Shown here piece by piece: positions 45,748 to 57,454 of a stretch of DNA of 64,000 bases. Where the stretch lies: the NCBI GenBank assembly GCA_028673005.1, contig CM054118.1:2067410-2131409 (forward strand), given 5' to 3'. Below the pieces are notes generated by a model. The model saw nothing but the letters and a program-made list of their open reading frames with translations. It was not told where the DNA came from and made no database searches. Source of the stretch: Tanypteryx hageni (Eukaryota > Arthropoda > Insecta > Odonata > Petaluridae). A program made the translations under genes and the position numbers. Positions within the stretch are counted from its first letter, which is position 1. Each line of letters opens with the position of its first letter.

Positions 45748-46621
45748 ATGGGCACTCGCATGGCGCCCTCCTATGCCAATGGATATATGGATGGCAACAA
45801 GATGTTGGGATGAGGAGGCCCAGTGAACACTCACCAAGCGGACGACTTCAGGTTGGCGAGGCCCTGGGGTTGTATATATATATAAATCATGTGCTACTTC
45901 ACACAGTGAACCATAGTGTCTTTACAGGATCACGTAATGTACACATCATCATGTTGAAGAGGAGGGTGTTATCTATAATAATAAAATAAAAGAAGCTGTC
46001 TGTGTGTGTCTGTAGCAGTCATAACTCTTCAGAAATTAAATGTAGGAGCTTCAAAATTTGACAGCAGCTTCAGGTTGATCCTGAGAGTTTCAGTACAAAA
46101 ATAATTCAAATCGGCCCATGGGGGCCCAAGGGACCCCATTGTTGGTTCAAATTCCAGATTTTTAAAAGATATCACAGCAACCAATTGACCGATTTTGATG
46201 AATTCTCCACTAATATCAGTGATTTTGAGAGACACATTTTTGAGCCTAAAATGGATAAAATTGGTGTATGGAGTCAAGGATTGTAATGTAAGGGACGATC
46301 CAAATTTCACGATTTCAAGGGGTCCCCGTGGAACGGCCGGTAGGCATATATCAGGGAAGAATTGGTAGAACCGATTTCAATCAAATTTGGTAGGTACATA
46401 GAATCTTCACATAAATACATGACCAAAATGACATATTTGGACCGGATCGACCAAGCAGGGGTGCCACAATTGCAAAATAAACTTTTCGGTAGTTATGCTT
46501 TTGTAAGGAATTGGCTGAACCGATTTCAACGAAATTTAAATGAAGGAGTTCTGCAAGATAAAAAAAAACAAAAGTAAGACTTTTAGGATAGATATAGAAA
46601 AGAGGGCTGCCACAATAAAAG

Positions 46622-47946
46622 TACCGTATTTTTCAACAGATAACGCGCACCTAATGTATAACGCGCACCTCGATATTTACATCGTTCATTATAATGTATA
46701 CATAACGTGCAGACGAAAGTTTTGATACTTAGATATATTGGTACTTTTGCGTTGGGTTAGGTTCCTGTTATTGTCGTTACAAATCAACAACAACAGCATA
46801 TTAACGCAGTTTCAGTATTGCAAATTCTTTTACCAAATTAATAACAATATTAGTTTTCGTTTAGACCAGATTTCCTTCAACAGCCAAAACTACTAATGCC
46901 TCCAGCACCTGAATAATGTACGTCGTAGTCACAACATCTATATGTCTATTCCAAATACGTAGGAACATTGTAGTCTGTCCCACCAGGTTGGGTTAGTTAG
47001 TTGAAGTATTTTCGTAAAAAAATTTCAACAAAAAATTAATTTAAACATCCAATACACCAAGAAAATTAACAAAAAACTAAGTTTTATAAAATACATGATG
47101 CTATGACAACGCAGTCCATTATTCGGTCGCTAGAGGCATTTCTAGTTCTCAGTTCTGACTAGAAAAAGCGGTATTCCTTCTTTTATTTATTTATTGTTTT
47201 ATTAAAGCACAAGGGAATGCAACGGTGTCCGAAGATAACGATATTCTAAATGATGATGTATCTTCTGAAATCGAGGTCCAAGATGTACCGAAAGAAATCT
47301 TCAACGCAATTGACACTTTCATGATCGAGTCTGGTGACGAATTTTATGGATTTGAATAATTAAATGTAATTATCTTTAATAAATCTTAGTAAATAGTTTT
47401 ACCTTATTCCAGAGTTTTATCATCACATGTGATTTAACTTGCAAAAATTGTTGAGTTTCCCATTGATACCCAAGTCCCGGTCTTTTTGTTATTTGTCGTA
47501 TTTAGAGCTTGACTGCTTTATAATAAAGGAGCATTTCATGAATTCGTTCATTTAATATGAAAATATTTTACTATTTAAACTTTTAATTACAATTTGGCTA
47601 AAATTCGAAACTTAAGTAAATACGGCTCACTTGAGATATGTTATTTTCGAACATTTTAAAAATCTACTTTCAGATTGTAGTAAAATATGTTTAAACCCAA
47701 AAATAATATATTCTTAATTTACGAAAATCCTATTTTAAATACTTGTGTAGGCTGAGAAAATGAGACAAATGATTATGAATTAATCGTCAATATTGCTAAA
47801 AGCGTAATAATGCCATAACTCGTAAATTTATATTCGCTTTTAAAGTTTTCAATTTTTTCTTATGTATACCGCTCATGTCCATTTTTGCCGAATTTTAGAT
47901 TTTTTTGTATAGATAACGCGCGCGTTATCTATCGAAAAATACAGTA
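46622..47946 (+). mobile_element. Pogo-like element, internal deletion derivative
   Basis: The ends are TACCGTATTTTTC with taacgcgcacc, and the inverse gcgcgcgttatctatcgaaa followed by aatacagta, flanked by or including the TA target. Inside, on +, at about 47215-47359 a short frame ends in EIFNAIDTFMIESGDEFYGF and stop. This is the acidic C-terminal tail type of pogo/Tigger transposases. The DNA-binding and DDE regions are gone. Confidence 0.8.
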
Positions 47947-48186
47947 ATAAAACCAAGAAATGTAGAGACTTAAAACTTGGTATACATAATAAAGAGACAT
48001 TGAGGATATGCACCCAGACCCGGCCCAAGATATTTTGGCGCCCCAAGTGCAGAGCCTTTCGGGCGCCCTCGTCGGTTAAAAGTTTTGCGATCTTGTTTGA
48101 TAGAGATTGTTACCATCCAAATAGGTGATGAGATGGTCTTGTTTAATTATCACAAAATAATAATTTTTCCAGTAATGAAATAGACT

Positions 48187-48465
48187 ACCGGTCCACGCAC
48201 GTCCCCAAAAAATAGTATAAAAGGAAAACATACATTTTTTAACCCCAAAAATTCATGATCTTTCATTCTTCAATCTTAATTCTATTATTTCTTTATTGTT
48301 ACATGTAGATTAATTTTTAAATGTTTATAAATAAAGATTAAAATACTTTCACTTAATAAATTAATTATGATTGTTAATGATCTCTTAGGTCTGAAATCTG
48401 TTTTTTGGGGTTAAAAAATTTGTTTTTCTTTTATACTGTTTTTTTTGGGGACGTGCGTTGTCCGG
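48187..48465. mobile_element. MITE with about 65-bp terminal inverted repeats
   Basis: The left arm (cgcacgtccccaaaaaatag, tataaaaggaaaacat, ttttttaaccccaaaaa) and right arm are inverse copies with few differences; the centre is AT-rich. No coding sequence. It lies in the 3' part of the hAT element and removed or displaced its C-terminal coding sequence. Confidence 0.85.
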
Positions 48466-48707
48466 ATCCAATGAAATATATTTACAGGGAATTTATTATT
48501 AAATTTTCATACATTTTTACAGGACATTTTTCATGCCTTTACTAAAAAATTTAAAATTTGATTGTTTTGAATTTGTATCTATTTAATAATAAAAAGGTTT
48601 GATATAAAAATTTTTAATACACAGAATAATAAGATTAAATGTTACTAATAAAAAATAACAAAAATTAAATATATTTACGTCAAATTGAATGTAAAAGTCA
48701 CAAATAT

Positions 48708-50677
48708 TTACAAGAATTTCTGTTTTCTGGCTTTTACAGATGCAAAGTCTTGAAGTATGTCTTCAAATTTGATTTTTTTAGAACATTGTGCTCTATAGAA
48801 ATAGTTACCAGACCTGTTTTTCGTCGGGGACGAATACGAGTCTTTATGGTAAAAAAATGGTTGGACTTCCAAATCAACTGCAATTATTTTTGACTCTTCT
48901 AAAACTTCATCAAATGCAATGTCTGACCGACATTTCTTTAGGGTTTCTATGGTTGATTTTAATATATCAACAACTTTCGAAATGCATATTTTTTCTTCCT
49001 GTGAATACTTGCTGGCTATGTTAATCGTCTTTAAAATATTATACCAGACAACAATACAGCAAATAAAACAGAAATCTTTCATTTGATTAGCCAATGTTTC
49101 TGCTTCATGTCGAGCAATTGGATCAAAGGATGAATCTTCACTTATTTCATAAAGAGAATCGTAAATATCACCAGAATGAAACCTGAAAGGTTTGATCGCC
49201 TCTATTCTACTTTCCCATCTAGTTTCACTAAATGGTTTTAAAGTTAACTTAGCAACATTTTTAATTAAAACAGACCAGCGTCTTGTAGATCCACTCATAA
49301 AAACATAGATAGCTTGTATTATACTAAAAAATGAAACAGCGATATGAGATGATTTAGCAGCATCATTGATGACAAGATTCAAGGAGTGAGCATGGCAAGA
49401 AACAAAAAAAGCTCAATAATTTTCATCAAGTATCCTTTTTTGAACGCCCGATTGTCTGCCTTTCATGTTTGAAGCATTGTCGTAACCTTGACCGCGCATA
49501 TTACTCATGGGAATACCTAACTTTTCAAGTTCCATAAAAATTCGGTAAGTTCTGGTGAAGTTGTTCTCTCCACCTGAATGAAATTCAGGAAGTGCTCACA
49601 AATTTCTACCCCTTGATTGATGTTGAGGAAACGTATTATTATTGACATCTGTTCAATATTGCTTATGTCTGGTGTACAATCAACAGTTATCGAATAATAT
49701 TTTGCCTGCTTCAAATTTTCTAATATTTTATTTCGCACTGCCGTGGACATTAGCTGTATTAGTTCATTTTGAATTGTTTTCCCTAAATAGTGACTATGGT
49801 GTTCATTTGATTTTACTCTTTGCAGATGCTCTGCCATGACTGAATCAAATTTTGCCAGCAACTCTACTAATTGTACATAATTACCATTATTGCTTTCATG
49901 CAATTTGTCTGATGAGCCCCTAAATGCGAGACATTGACGGCCGAAAAATTCGACTATAACAAATAGTCTTTCTATTACTCCTTGCCAATGACGAGTTTCA
50001 GCACTCAAATTTTTTGTAAATACGAATCTAATGTTTCATTACCAAAAGTCCTTTTCTTGAATTCTATCCATTTTTTATGTGATTCAAAGTGAATTGGTGA
50101 GGTTTCATGTTCTTTAAGGGTTTGACTCAAATTTCTCCAGTCATTATAACCATCTTCAGTTCTAGAAATTTTTGTCTAGCTAAAGAGTTTACAAAAAAAA
50201 GCAAAACACTGCGTTTTTAATTGTTGAGTAAACAAGCCATGTTCTATCAATCTCCTCTCCATTTCTCAGCTTCCTTTTGACGTTTGCAACAGTAAATCGT
50301 CGGTTATTCTTATCTTTAGGGTAATTAATATCTGCTCTTGGCTTTGTTGGTCCTCTTAAAACTGCCTCTAATCTAAATGAATCTGTGATAACAGAGGGCC
50401 AGGTTGCAGGATCCGAAATATTGTCAACAATTCCATCTCTACATTCATATCTACGATCAGAATTGATCGCACTATCCGCCACTTCCGTAGACCTATGCGA
50501 AGATGGCTCATTTTTCTTGTCTTCGAGAACCACATTTTCTTGTATTGCGGATTCTCTCAAAGCCGGATCTTCTTTTAAGAATTTTTGTATAGACCCCGAT
50601 TGCTTTTTAATTTCTAATTCAATCTCAGCTTTTCTCTTGCGATATTCGGCTCCCGATAATTTTTTACGACCAAGCAT
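48708..50677 (-). pseudogene. hAT transposase, ZMYM1-like, broken
   Basis: From the ATG at 50677: GRKKLSGAEYRKRKAEIELE with KKQSGSIQKFL, the typical N-terminus of ZMYM1-like hAT proteins. It is followed by a PATWPSVITDSFR segment (TTF-type region, with Cys partly lost). 50008-49517 gives CLAFRGSSDKLHESNNGNYV, VELLAKFDSVMAEHL and YYSITVDCTPDISNIEQMS (first catalytic Asp). 49382-48708 gives PFSETRWESRIEAIKPF and VDILKSTIETLKKCR. An AHSLNLVINDAAK stretch overlaps the frame start. The C-terminal dimerisation domain, expected left of 48708, is not readable. Stops and shifts occur near 50189, 50010, 49517 and 49400. Confidence 0.85.
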
Positions 50678-51503
50678 CTTGTTTTTAACTGTAATGTAGA
50701 AATAGTATCTTAATTGTTTATAATATTTATATTAAAATATAATATAAAGCTGAATATTATTGTAATATTATTTGTTATTTTTACAGCAGTAATATTTAAA
50801 ATGAAAATGTAAATGGGAATCATCGTGATCCTAAAGATCGAATTTTGTGAATAACTCCATTAGAAATAAACTTAGAAGTCTGAAATTCCTCAGAGTATCA
50901 TTGTTAATGAATAGCTGCGTAATGATCTAAAATAATTTCGTGAACGATCACGAGTTCAAATACAGAGGATGAGGATGAGATAAAACGTAAATATCACAGA
51001 TTTATTTTAACGGGTTTCATTTTTGTTTCCTTTAAAACATCTGAAAATCAAGATATTGTTACTAATATTTGCTTGAACCCACCTAAATTAATAGATTCTT
51101 ATTCTTATAGTATTCTTATAGTTTTTTTTTTAACGAGTTGTGCAATTAATTCATTAAAAACCAAACAAATCCCTTATAAATTATTGAATTGAATTCATAA
51201 AATTATAATATTATAAATTATAATGGTCGCAGCACAGAAAATCAAATAATTTATTATATTGTTTATAAGAAAAGGCTAAGTTAGAGATCTTAACCCTTAG
51301 TTAGTCGCGTGAAAAAAAGTTCCGTAATTAGTCGCGTGGGGTCAATATGACCCCAAAATAATTTCTTAAGATAAGCAATAATATATTAATTTATTTATAT
51401 TTTACTGGAAATAAAATCAATCTTACATTATAATACAATTATTTATTAATAATTTTTACAATAAACATTGATTAAAATAACTTAAAATATTTTTTTGTAT
51501 TTT

Positions 51504-51900
51504 CTAATCACTTTCCCTCTTCCCACATTCATTGCACTTCATTATCATATGGTCTTTGCAAGTAAAAGCTCCACAATTTCCACATCTAGTGGACACTTTA
51601 TTGTCCTTATTTCTTGGGCAATGTTCGCATCTTCCTGTTGATAGTCCCGATCCTGGTGATGGACCTTCCTGCGCAAGTCCCTGTTGAGTGCATATGCGCT
51701 TTCGGAGATGCCTAGATATAAACTGACTCTGAGACCTCAAAATCTGTAGATCCTTTATTAATTCCTTCGATAATGATTTCAAGAAATTTCGCCTTGTCAT
51801 TTCCTTTTGAACGTTTTGTTTATAAACAATAAAGGCATTTATGGCAGAAACGTTCAGCTAATAAAAAACACAGCTAACGGCCATCTTTTCGTTCTTCTGC
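51504..51900 (-). pseudogene. piggyBac transposase C-terminus with cysteine-rich domain
   Basis: The frame 51504-51800 reads MTRRNFLKSLSKELIKDLQI and ends with a cysteine-rich zinc-binding domain: CEHCPRNKDNKVSTRCGNC, then CKDHMIMKCNEC. This is the DNA-binding C-terminal domain of piggyBac transposases. Just upstream (51800-51900), in shifted frames, WPLAVFY-like and LNVSAINAFIVYKQN-like words continue the core. The DDD catalytic part is deleted. It runs antisense to the presumed Noc2 intron 6. Confidence 0.82.
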
Positions 51901-52077
51901 CAACATTATAAGCAGCGCAGAGCTGATCGCACTTTTTGTTGCATTGTTGCATGAAGGTCGCGTTGAGGGCTTTATTAGTGTTAGGAATATTTTTGCGGAG
52001 ATCACTCACACTTGTGGGTTAGACATCGGTCGCGGCACGGTCGCTTTCCGGCCCCCACCTACAGCATGAAGTAGTTT

Positions 52078-52512
52078 ATGGCTGCCCCCAACAAGCAGAA
52101 AGATTCAAGCTCACTTCTGCTGTCACCGAGGATTGCCCTCGATGGGGCTTTGGACAAAAGTTGCCTCCTCAAGCGACCCAAGGGGTTCGTGCCGAGGTCC
52201 AACCGCGTCCTCCCCTATAAGTGTGAACATACTTGGGACTTCTCCATAGAAACCCCATTGGAAATAGGATTTTTATATTTTGGTCTAAAACGTCCCAACC
52301 GTGACCATCATGCGACCGGTAGGAGATCCAAAAACTTTGAATATTGCCGATCTCATTCGTGTTCGTGCTTATTCCGAAAAATAATGGAGAAACTCGTGCT
52401 AAAAAGGGTGAGCGGTAATGAAAGGCAAACCGCTTTCTTTTATCCTTTTTGCACATGGGTACTAAGAGCTTCATCCAATGAGGGTGATAAAAAAGCTGCC
52501 AAAAGTCGCTAG
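52078..52512 (+). other. Unexplained 144-codon open frame in GC-richer filler
   Basis: Lies inside the piggyBac-type element in a segment (about 51950-52520) of clearly higher GC than its surroundings. The frame starts MAAPNKQKDSSSLLL and has many Arg, Lys and Cys (HSCSCLF), with no domain I recognise. A 118-codon frame lies opposite. It may be captured foreign or host sequence, or a fragment of another element; coding status is doubtful. Confidence 0.25.
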
Positions 52513-53351
52513 AAAGATGTTCCATTTTTGAGAGTATTTCACAATAATGACGAAAGCATGTGATAAATAATTACTGTACAGAAAAGGGAATAATATGGAT
52601 GTAGTTCAATTATAAAATCTAGAAAATAGTTTCAAAAATCATGCATCGGTCTTGATAGAATACGTGGAATTCTGCGTCAAAGAAGTCATCCTCGGGTCAA
52701 TTCTTCGACAGCAATTTCTAGAGAGACCACGTGCGTTTGTTTGCGACTTTTATTGCGGGTAGAAAACGGTTGCATGTGTGCGGCCGAAGTAAGAAAACAC
52801 CCGGAGAATTCCGAAAAGAGGGAAAAAGGTACATTGGAGGGGGGAGAGGGGAGGGGGAGATGGGAGGAAGAAGGGTAACCAACCTATAGTGAAAATTAGA
52901 GAAGTAAAAATGTATCATAGGAGAACTAGTGTTAAAACAATGAAATACTGCTTATCAGGAAAATTATTTGTATTTCTGATGTGATAATAATAATCTGTAT
53001 TGCGTTTAACCCTTCTAGACCAATAGAGAAAAAAGTAACAGGTAGAGAGATGTCATAATAAAAGCAACTTTTTTAACCTCATATATACATAACAAATGGA
53101 TACACACCAAAATAGCACATTAAAATAGTTTAATTTTCTCAATAATTACAATATTTATACTATATGTATAAATATAAAAATATCAAAAATAACAAATTAA
53201 AAAAAAACAAAGAAATGCTAATTTCTCTTCTAGAATGTCAGTTTCGAAGGTAGAACAAGTTTGGGTTAGATTGACAATACATTTCTTTAGATATTGACGA
53301 AAAAACATTGCTTGGGGTCATATTGACCCCACGCGACTAATTAAGGGTTAA

Positions 53352-54300
53352 CTATATAATTTTGTTAATTTCTTATTGAGGCAAAATATGAATTCATTAA
53401 AATATTAAACATCCCATTAAAACAATCTAAATATAACAAGTACCTGTTAAGAATAAATAACAGCGAGCAATGGGGGGCGGTTGAAGAGCGTCAGCGAACA
53501 GGGAACGTGTCTCCTATTAAGATAATTAATATGGATTGAAAGAATTCAATAATTTTTTGCAAAAATAAATGAAAATGTTTCTCTTGTGTCTATCGACAAA
53601 TGTTCAAAATTGTATAAAACACTGACTTACCTCTATTAATTATAATCCTTTCAGTCAAAGGTGTTACGTTGATCTCTTCGTAGGGAAACGTAGAATTTGC
53701 CACTTCCCTTCCTTCTTGAAACACTAAATATACTCCTGCAACTTATAATACAACTTATAACAGAGACAGGCCAACGGAGAGTATTCACCGTGCTCTTCTC
53801 CTTACTAAGTGAGAATGGTGAGAATACAGCGCGCTTCAAAGTAGATTGTGTTTTCCCAGGAGTTTTAATTTTTCAAGAAAAAGAATGAGATAGAATGATA
53901 AGACACGGAACGACATGAAGACCTATGGGCCGCCTGAATGAAAGTGTACCGCCCCCAATGTTTCTTACCGATTCTCTTTGTTTTGCGCTCCAGGGATTTC
54001 CCCGGGACCCTCGGGAGAAATGCATTCTTTGAGCATAGAGGCACAGGTTTCACTTCTGATTTTATGACCCCCAGAAATTTCCTCTGGCCGCCCTCAAAGT
54101 TCCTGCCAGGAAGGCGCATGCCTTTCCATGAAGGGTTGAGGAAGGGCTATTAAGAAAGGCTGCCAAAGAAAAGGAAAATCGCAGTCTCGCTCTCCTGCAC
54201 AACTGCACTTTGAAAACTGACCGTGTGAAATATTTGCAAGGATCCCCAAGACGAGGGAATTTTTCGAGCCTGGTTCAATTATTCGGGTTTTTTCAATTTC
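53352..54300. other. Non-coding 5' part of the hAT element
   Basis: Right-hand part of the 6.5-kb hAT, between the piggyBac-type insertion and its end. 53930-54200 is GC-richer (ccccgggaccctcgggag), with short open frames on both strands that match nothing. It may be the element's promoter and 5' leader, or a filler. Confidence 0.4.
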
Positions 54301-55288
54301 CTTTTCGCCTTTCTTAGACCGATATCTTCAAACGATATATCCGAACGTCTTCTCCCCGTTACCAGCTGAATATCTTTCCTGATTTTTGTCAGCTGCCAAC
54401 GCAACAGAATTAATATATTTTCTAAATTCTTGTGAATCAAAATCTGCGCCCCCAAAATTTTGCAGCCCCAAGCGATGCTTGGTTCGCTTGTATTGTTGGG
54501 CCGGCCCTGTATGCACCTCAGTATCAGAACGTTGATTTCTTGGGGGGGAAGGGAGATTTCAAATTTGAGTCTATATTTAATTTGTTCATACCAATTAAAG
54601 GGGAATATTGGTCACTTAGCTTGAGAGTACCTTGAGTTTGACTGAAAGAATTTCTGAGTGATATGTTCATGTAAAATTCTAAACTCTAAATGCAGGGCAA
54701 AGCCCGGGCAATTACGCTAGTTTGAAATAATGCAAGAGTCATCAAAAGAAAAACATTTAGTGCCAAATATGAATCTTACTAGATGCATTATGGAAATTAC
54801 CCACCTTCGTCAGCAGCGAATTTATAAATATCAGCGTTAACTCATCAGATTAAAAGATGATGGATTGCAACCCAAAGAAAAAAGGAAAGATTTCTGCATC
54901 AAAATAAGAAGTGGCTGGAAAAGGAAATATCGTCCTCTAGTGGTAATGTTTCTACGAGAAATGATGGTCAAGGACGACCAAAAAAGATTTTAGTGAAATT
55001 AGTGAGCAGTCTAATGCCCGAGTGCACCAACCCTGGTTAAATCAACCGTTAGCTGATCGTGGTTAAAACTAACCGGCGGTTAAATCAAACTTGGAGTGCA
55101 CCAACATTAAACAATGGTTTTGTAATCGCGGTTTGCTGACGGCCAGTTTGCTTATTGATTGCTACGCTCAGCACCGTTGCCACATGTTTATTGCGAAACA
55201 AAGTGGTAAGGAAAACACGCACGTTGAATATCGTGATTCATTTGTCTAGGTACAATTAGAGGCGGGGAAATAATATATTGTACTAAAG

Positions 55289-57450
55289 ATGAATATAGAC
55301 GAAAAGAAGAGGCAGAGGACACCAAAGTTTTCTGCATGTGAGGTTGACTTAATTGTGGATTTGGTCACAAAATAGAAAGAGGTGATCGAAAACAAAAAAG
55401 CAGATGGGAACACATTGAAGGATAACGAGGCGATGTGGGTGCAAATAAGCACAGAATTCAATTCCTGGTAATTAAATGAATGTATAGTCGTATTGTATAT
55501 CCGTTGCCATTTCTCCACAAAGTATCTGTTAAACCTACTAGTAACTTACTTAAAGTTATGGTATTCAAGTTATCAAAGTTGGTTTAGGGTCATTCCATGC
55601 CAATTCATCCAACCCACCATCTCAGATTTTGATGAAATTTAACAGAAAGTATTGCTCAGTGGTTTTTGACCATGGAAAAAATTTTAATCATCAGTTCAAT
55701 ACTTTCCGAGTTACATATATTTTAATATGTCAAAAGTAAATAGCCTCTGCATCAGTTTAGTGAGCATTTAAGGTAAACCGAGTTCCTCTCCTGCAACTGG
55801 ACATGATAAAGTGACAATTCAGGCAAAGTTAAAAATGTTGAAATTTAGGATGAAAGCATGAGCTATGTCAATGATGAATTTCATAAAAGGCAGACCTGAT
55901 AGCAGTCTTTTTTATAGCATTTTCATCATCCAAATTAACAATATTAATCAATAGCAATTGCAATTAATTGCTAAATTAGCACAACCTTATTGCCCATCGG
56001 TCATTCTGTTACACCATTCAAATCAAATTCACAGGATACTCACATTAAAATAAAATTTGCAACTACGTACTACCGTAAATACCCGCGTATAATGCGCACC
56101 CTCGTATAACTCGCAGGGGGGTTTTCAGCCTCGTAATCTATGATTTTTCTATATACCCGCGTATAGTGCGCACCGATATTCTTAGCGTTACCGTTCCAGA
56201 ATAAAGTAGATGATGCAACATGTTCTAAAGCGATGATCGAATTATTGGTATTATGTATTGGTAACATAATGAAAGTGCGAAATGAAATTTTCGAATAACG
56301 TTCCAAAAGAACGTCAGCTAACTCAATCATTACATACTTTATGTTTACTTACAAGATGATATTAGGACATACACAATAAATTGAATTATATTAATTTCAT
56401 AGTATGGCATATGACATTCTTTGAGCTAATAAAATGGAATGACGATAATCCTATGTTTTTTACATACGTTTTAGTCACGCCTGAGGTGGACGGGTTTGCC
56501 CAACCTTCAGTTTTACCCTTATTAGAACACTCGGGAACACGTAAACACGGTAGCAAATAACCATAATTGACTACAGACTCGAAGAATCAAGAATAAATCA
56601 CGTATGAATGCTGAGAGAAAGGTAGGGAACGATAACTTTAAATAGTTCTACGAGAAGCATCAACTCCCAGCGTACTCAAAGGCATCAGCTGTCATTGTTT
56701 CTAATTGTAAGTAGTACCAGTATCTCACCACCAGGCCGGGCGCCGGTGTAGGGTGATGTCATGCGTAAGATGACGATTCTGATAACATCGAAGAAGAATA
56801 GTCCAGTGACGAAGAATTTCTTGGCTTTTAAAATGAATAAATACTGAATTCATTCTTTTCATATGTAATTAATGTATGTTTATAGAATTAGTTAATAAAT
56901 TTTTACTATTATCTATCTTAAATCGCCAATAAAAATATGAGGATACCCGGGCAGTAATTACAGTGCTGAAATTGTGGAAATATGAGGTCAAATGAAAATA
57001 GGAAGATAATGTACCCTCGTATAACACGCATCCTAATTTTTAACTCGAATATTTAAAAAATAGTGCGCATTATACGCGGGTATTTACGGTATTTAATTAT
57101 TTATCTTTATTATGTTTTATAGTCCTTATATCAATGGTTTCAAGTTTTGAAAATACTGCCATAATTAATCTGCGACACTCACAAGCATGTAGATGAAATG
57201 AAATAATTCAGAAAACCAAAGCAGTAGTATGGCAAAGCATGTATAATTCCGTAAAATACTTTTACTTTCCAATATTTACCTTAAACCACTAAACTATTAT
57301 AATTCATATAAAACCAAAACTAAAATGAATAAGTTTTTATGGTTTTGAAGGTGTCACAAATAGAACATATAATCAATTAAAGGCGTGCTACGAAAACGTA
57401 ACGAGAAAAACTAGGAAAGATGTTGCTGACAGTCGAGTGGACCCGATGAC
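55289..57450 (+). pseudogene. Harbinger Myb/SANT-like DNA-binding protein
   Basis: Exon 1 (55289-55467) has an ATG, QRTPKFSACEVDLIVDLVTK, an in-frame TAG at 55373-55375, then KEVIENKKADGNTLKDNEAM and W..I..EFNS, and a donor at 55468. Exon 2 (about 57350-57450) reads GVTNRTYNQLKACYENVTRK and TRKDVADSR. Together they form the trihelix Myb/SANT-like domain that helps the Harbinger transposase enter the nucleus and bind ends. The intron has been enlarged by the pogo-like element at 56071-57091. The stop codon and loss of the C-terminus make it a pseudogene. Confidence 0.82.
56071..57091 (+). mobile_element. Pogo-like element, deletion derivative (second family)
   Basis: Perfectly matching terminal repeats TACCGTAAATACCCGCGTAT with aatgcgcac at the left and the inverse at the right (57063-57091), including TA targets. 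Inner copies of cgtataa/gcgcac words follow at 56104-56175 and 57012-57070. The only coding trace is an acidic end at about 56775-56830 (+), reading DDDSDNIEEE and SSDEEFLGF, similar in style to the tail in 46622-47946. Confidence 0.88.
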
Positions 57451-57454
57451 CTTA

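Larger units (their letters stand above)
44666..45870 (-). mobile_element. Penelope-like retroelement 2, rearranged
   Basis: Minus-strand RT relic bounded by two direct copies of a 92-bp sequence (44666-44757 and 45779-45870; about seven differences; for example atggatatatggatggcaac and cttcaggttggcgaggccct). These look like parts of the pseudo-LTRs of Penelope-like elements. A hammerhead-like core lies at 44819-44843. Next to the right copy, 45748-45778 (+) is an inverted copy of RT sequence found at 45497-45526, encoding MGTRMAPSYAN. No GIY-YIG region is seen. Confidence 0.78.
51294..53347 (-). mobile_element. piggyBac-type element, internally deleted
   Basis: Flanked by TTAA (51290-51293 and 53348-53351). 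Terminal repeats are CCCTTAGTTAGTCGCGTG and its counterpart CCCTTAATTAGTCGCGTG on the other strand. Both ends also carry the inner palindrome ggggtcaatatgacccc, and the left end repeats the ttagtcgcgtg word at 51326-51343. It keeps only the transposase 3' end; the rest of the interior (about 51900-53100) is unrelated sequence, partly GC-rich. Confidence 0.9.
48015..54509 (-). mobile_element. hAT element, 6.5 kb, with nested insertions
   Basis: Starts CAGACCCGGCCC and ends GGGCCGGCCCTG. Perfect 8-bp duplications TATGCACC lie outside (48007-48014 and 54510-54517). Inside the ends, both sides share words such as gcgccccaa/ttttg-gc-gcccc. The transposase pseudogene is at 48708-50677 (-), a MITE at 48187-48465 and a piggyBac-type element at 51294-53347. 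Without these the hAT would be about 4.1 kb, usual for the group. Confidence 0.92.
45975..54720 (+). mobile_element. Helitron-like non-autonomous element, split by insertions
   Basis: Outer layer of a nest. The left part 45975-46621 starts after aataaaataaaagaagctgt and a GT-rich stretch. A short middle part is 47947-48006. The right part 54518-54720 ends with a hairpin (GGGC-AAA-GCCC, 54695-54705) and attacgctag. Elements ending in …gggcaaagcccgggca...gctagt are, to my knowledge, Helitron/Helentron-type insect repeats. There is no Rep/helicase coding sequence, and the frames at 46029-46577 match nothing. Removing the pogo-like and hAT insertions at their target duplications makes the three parts collinear. 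Confidence 0.6.

Noticed and set aside
46029..46577. 93- and 71-codon frames near 46 kb as genes
   Set aside because: They lie inside a non-autonomous Helitron-like repeat and show no domain.
52169..52525. 118-codon frame opposite the 144-codon frame
   Set aside because: Shadow frame in GC-richer DNA; no recognisable domain or start context, and the overlapping pair makes coding status uncertain.
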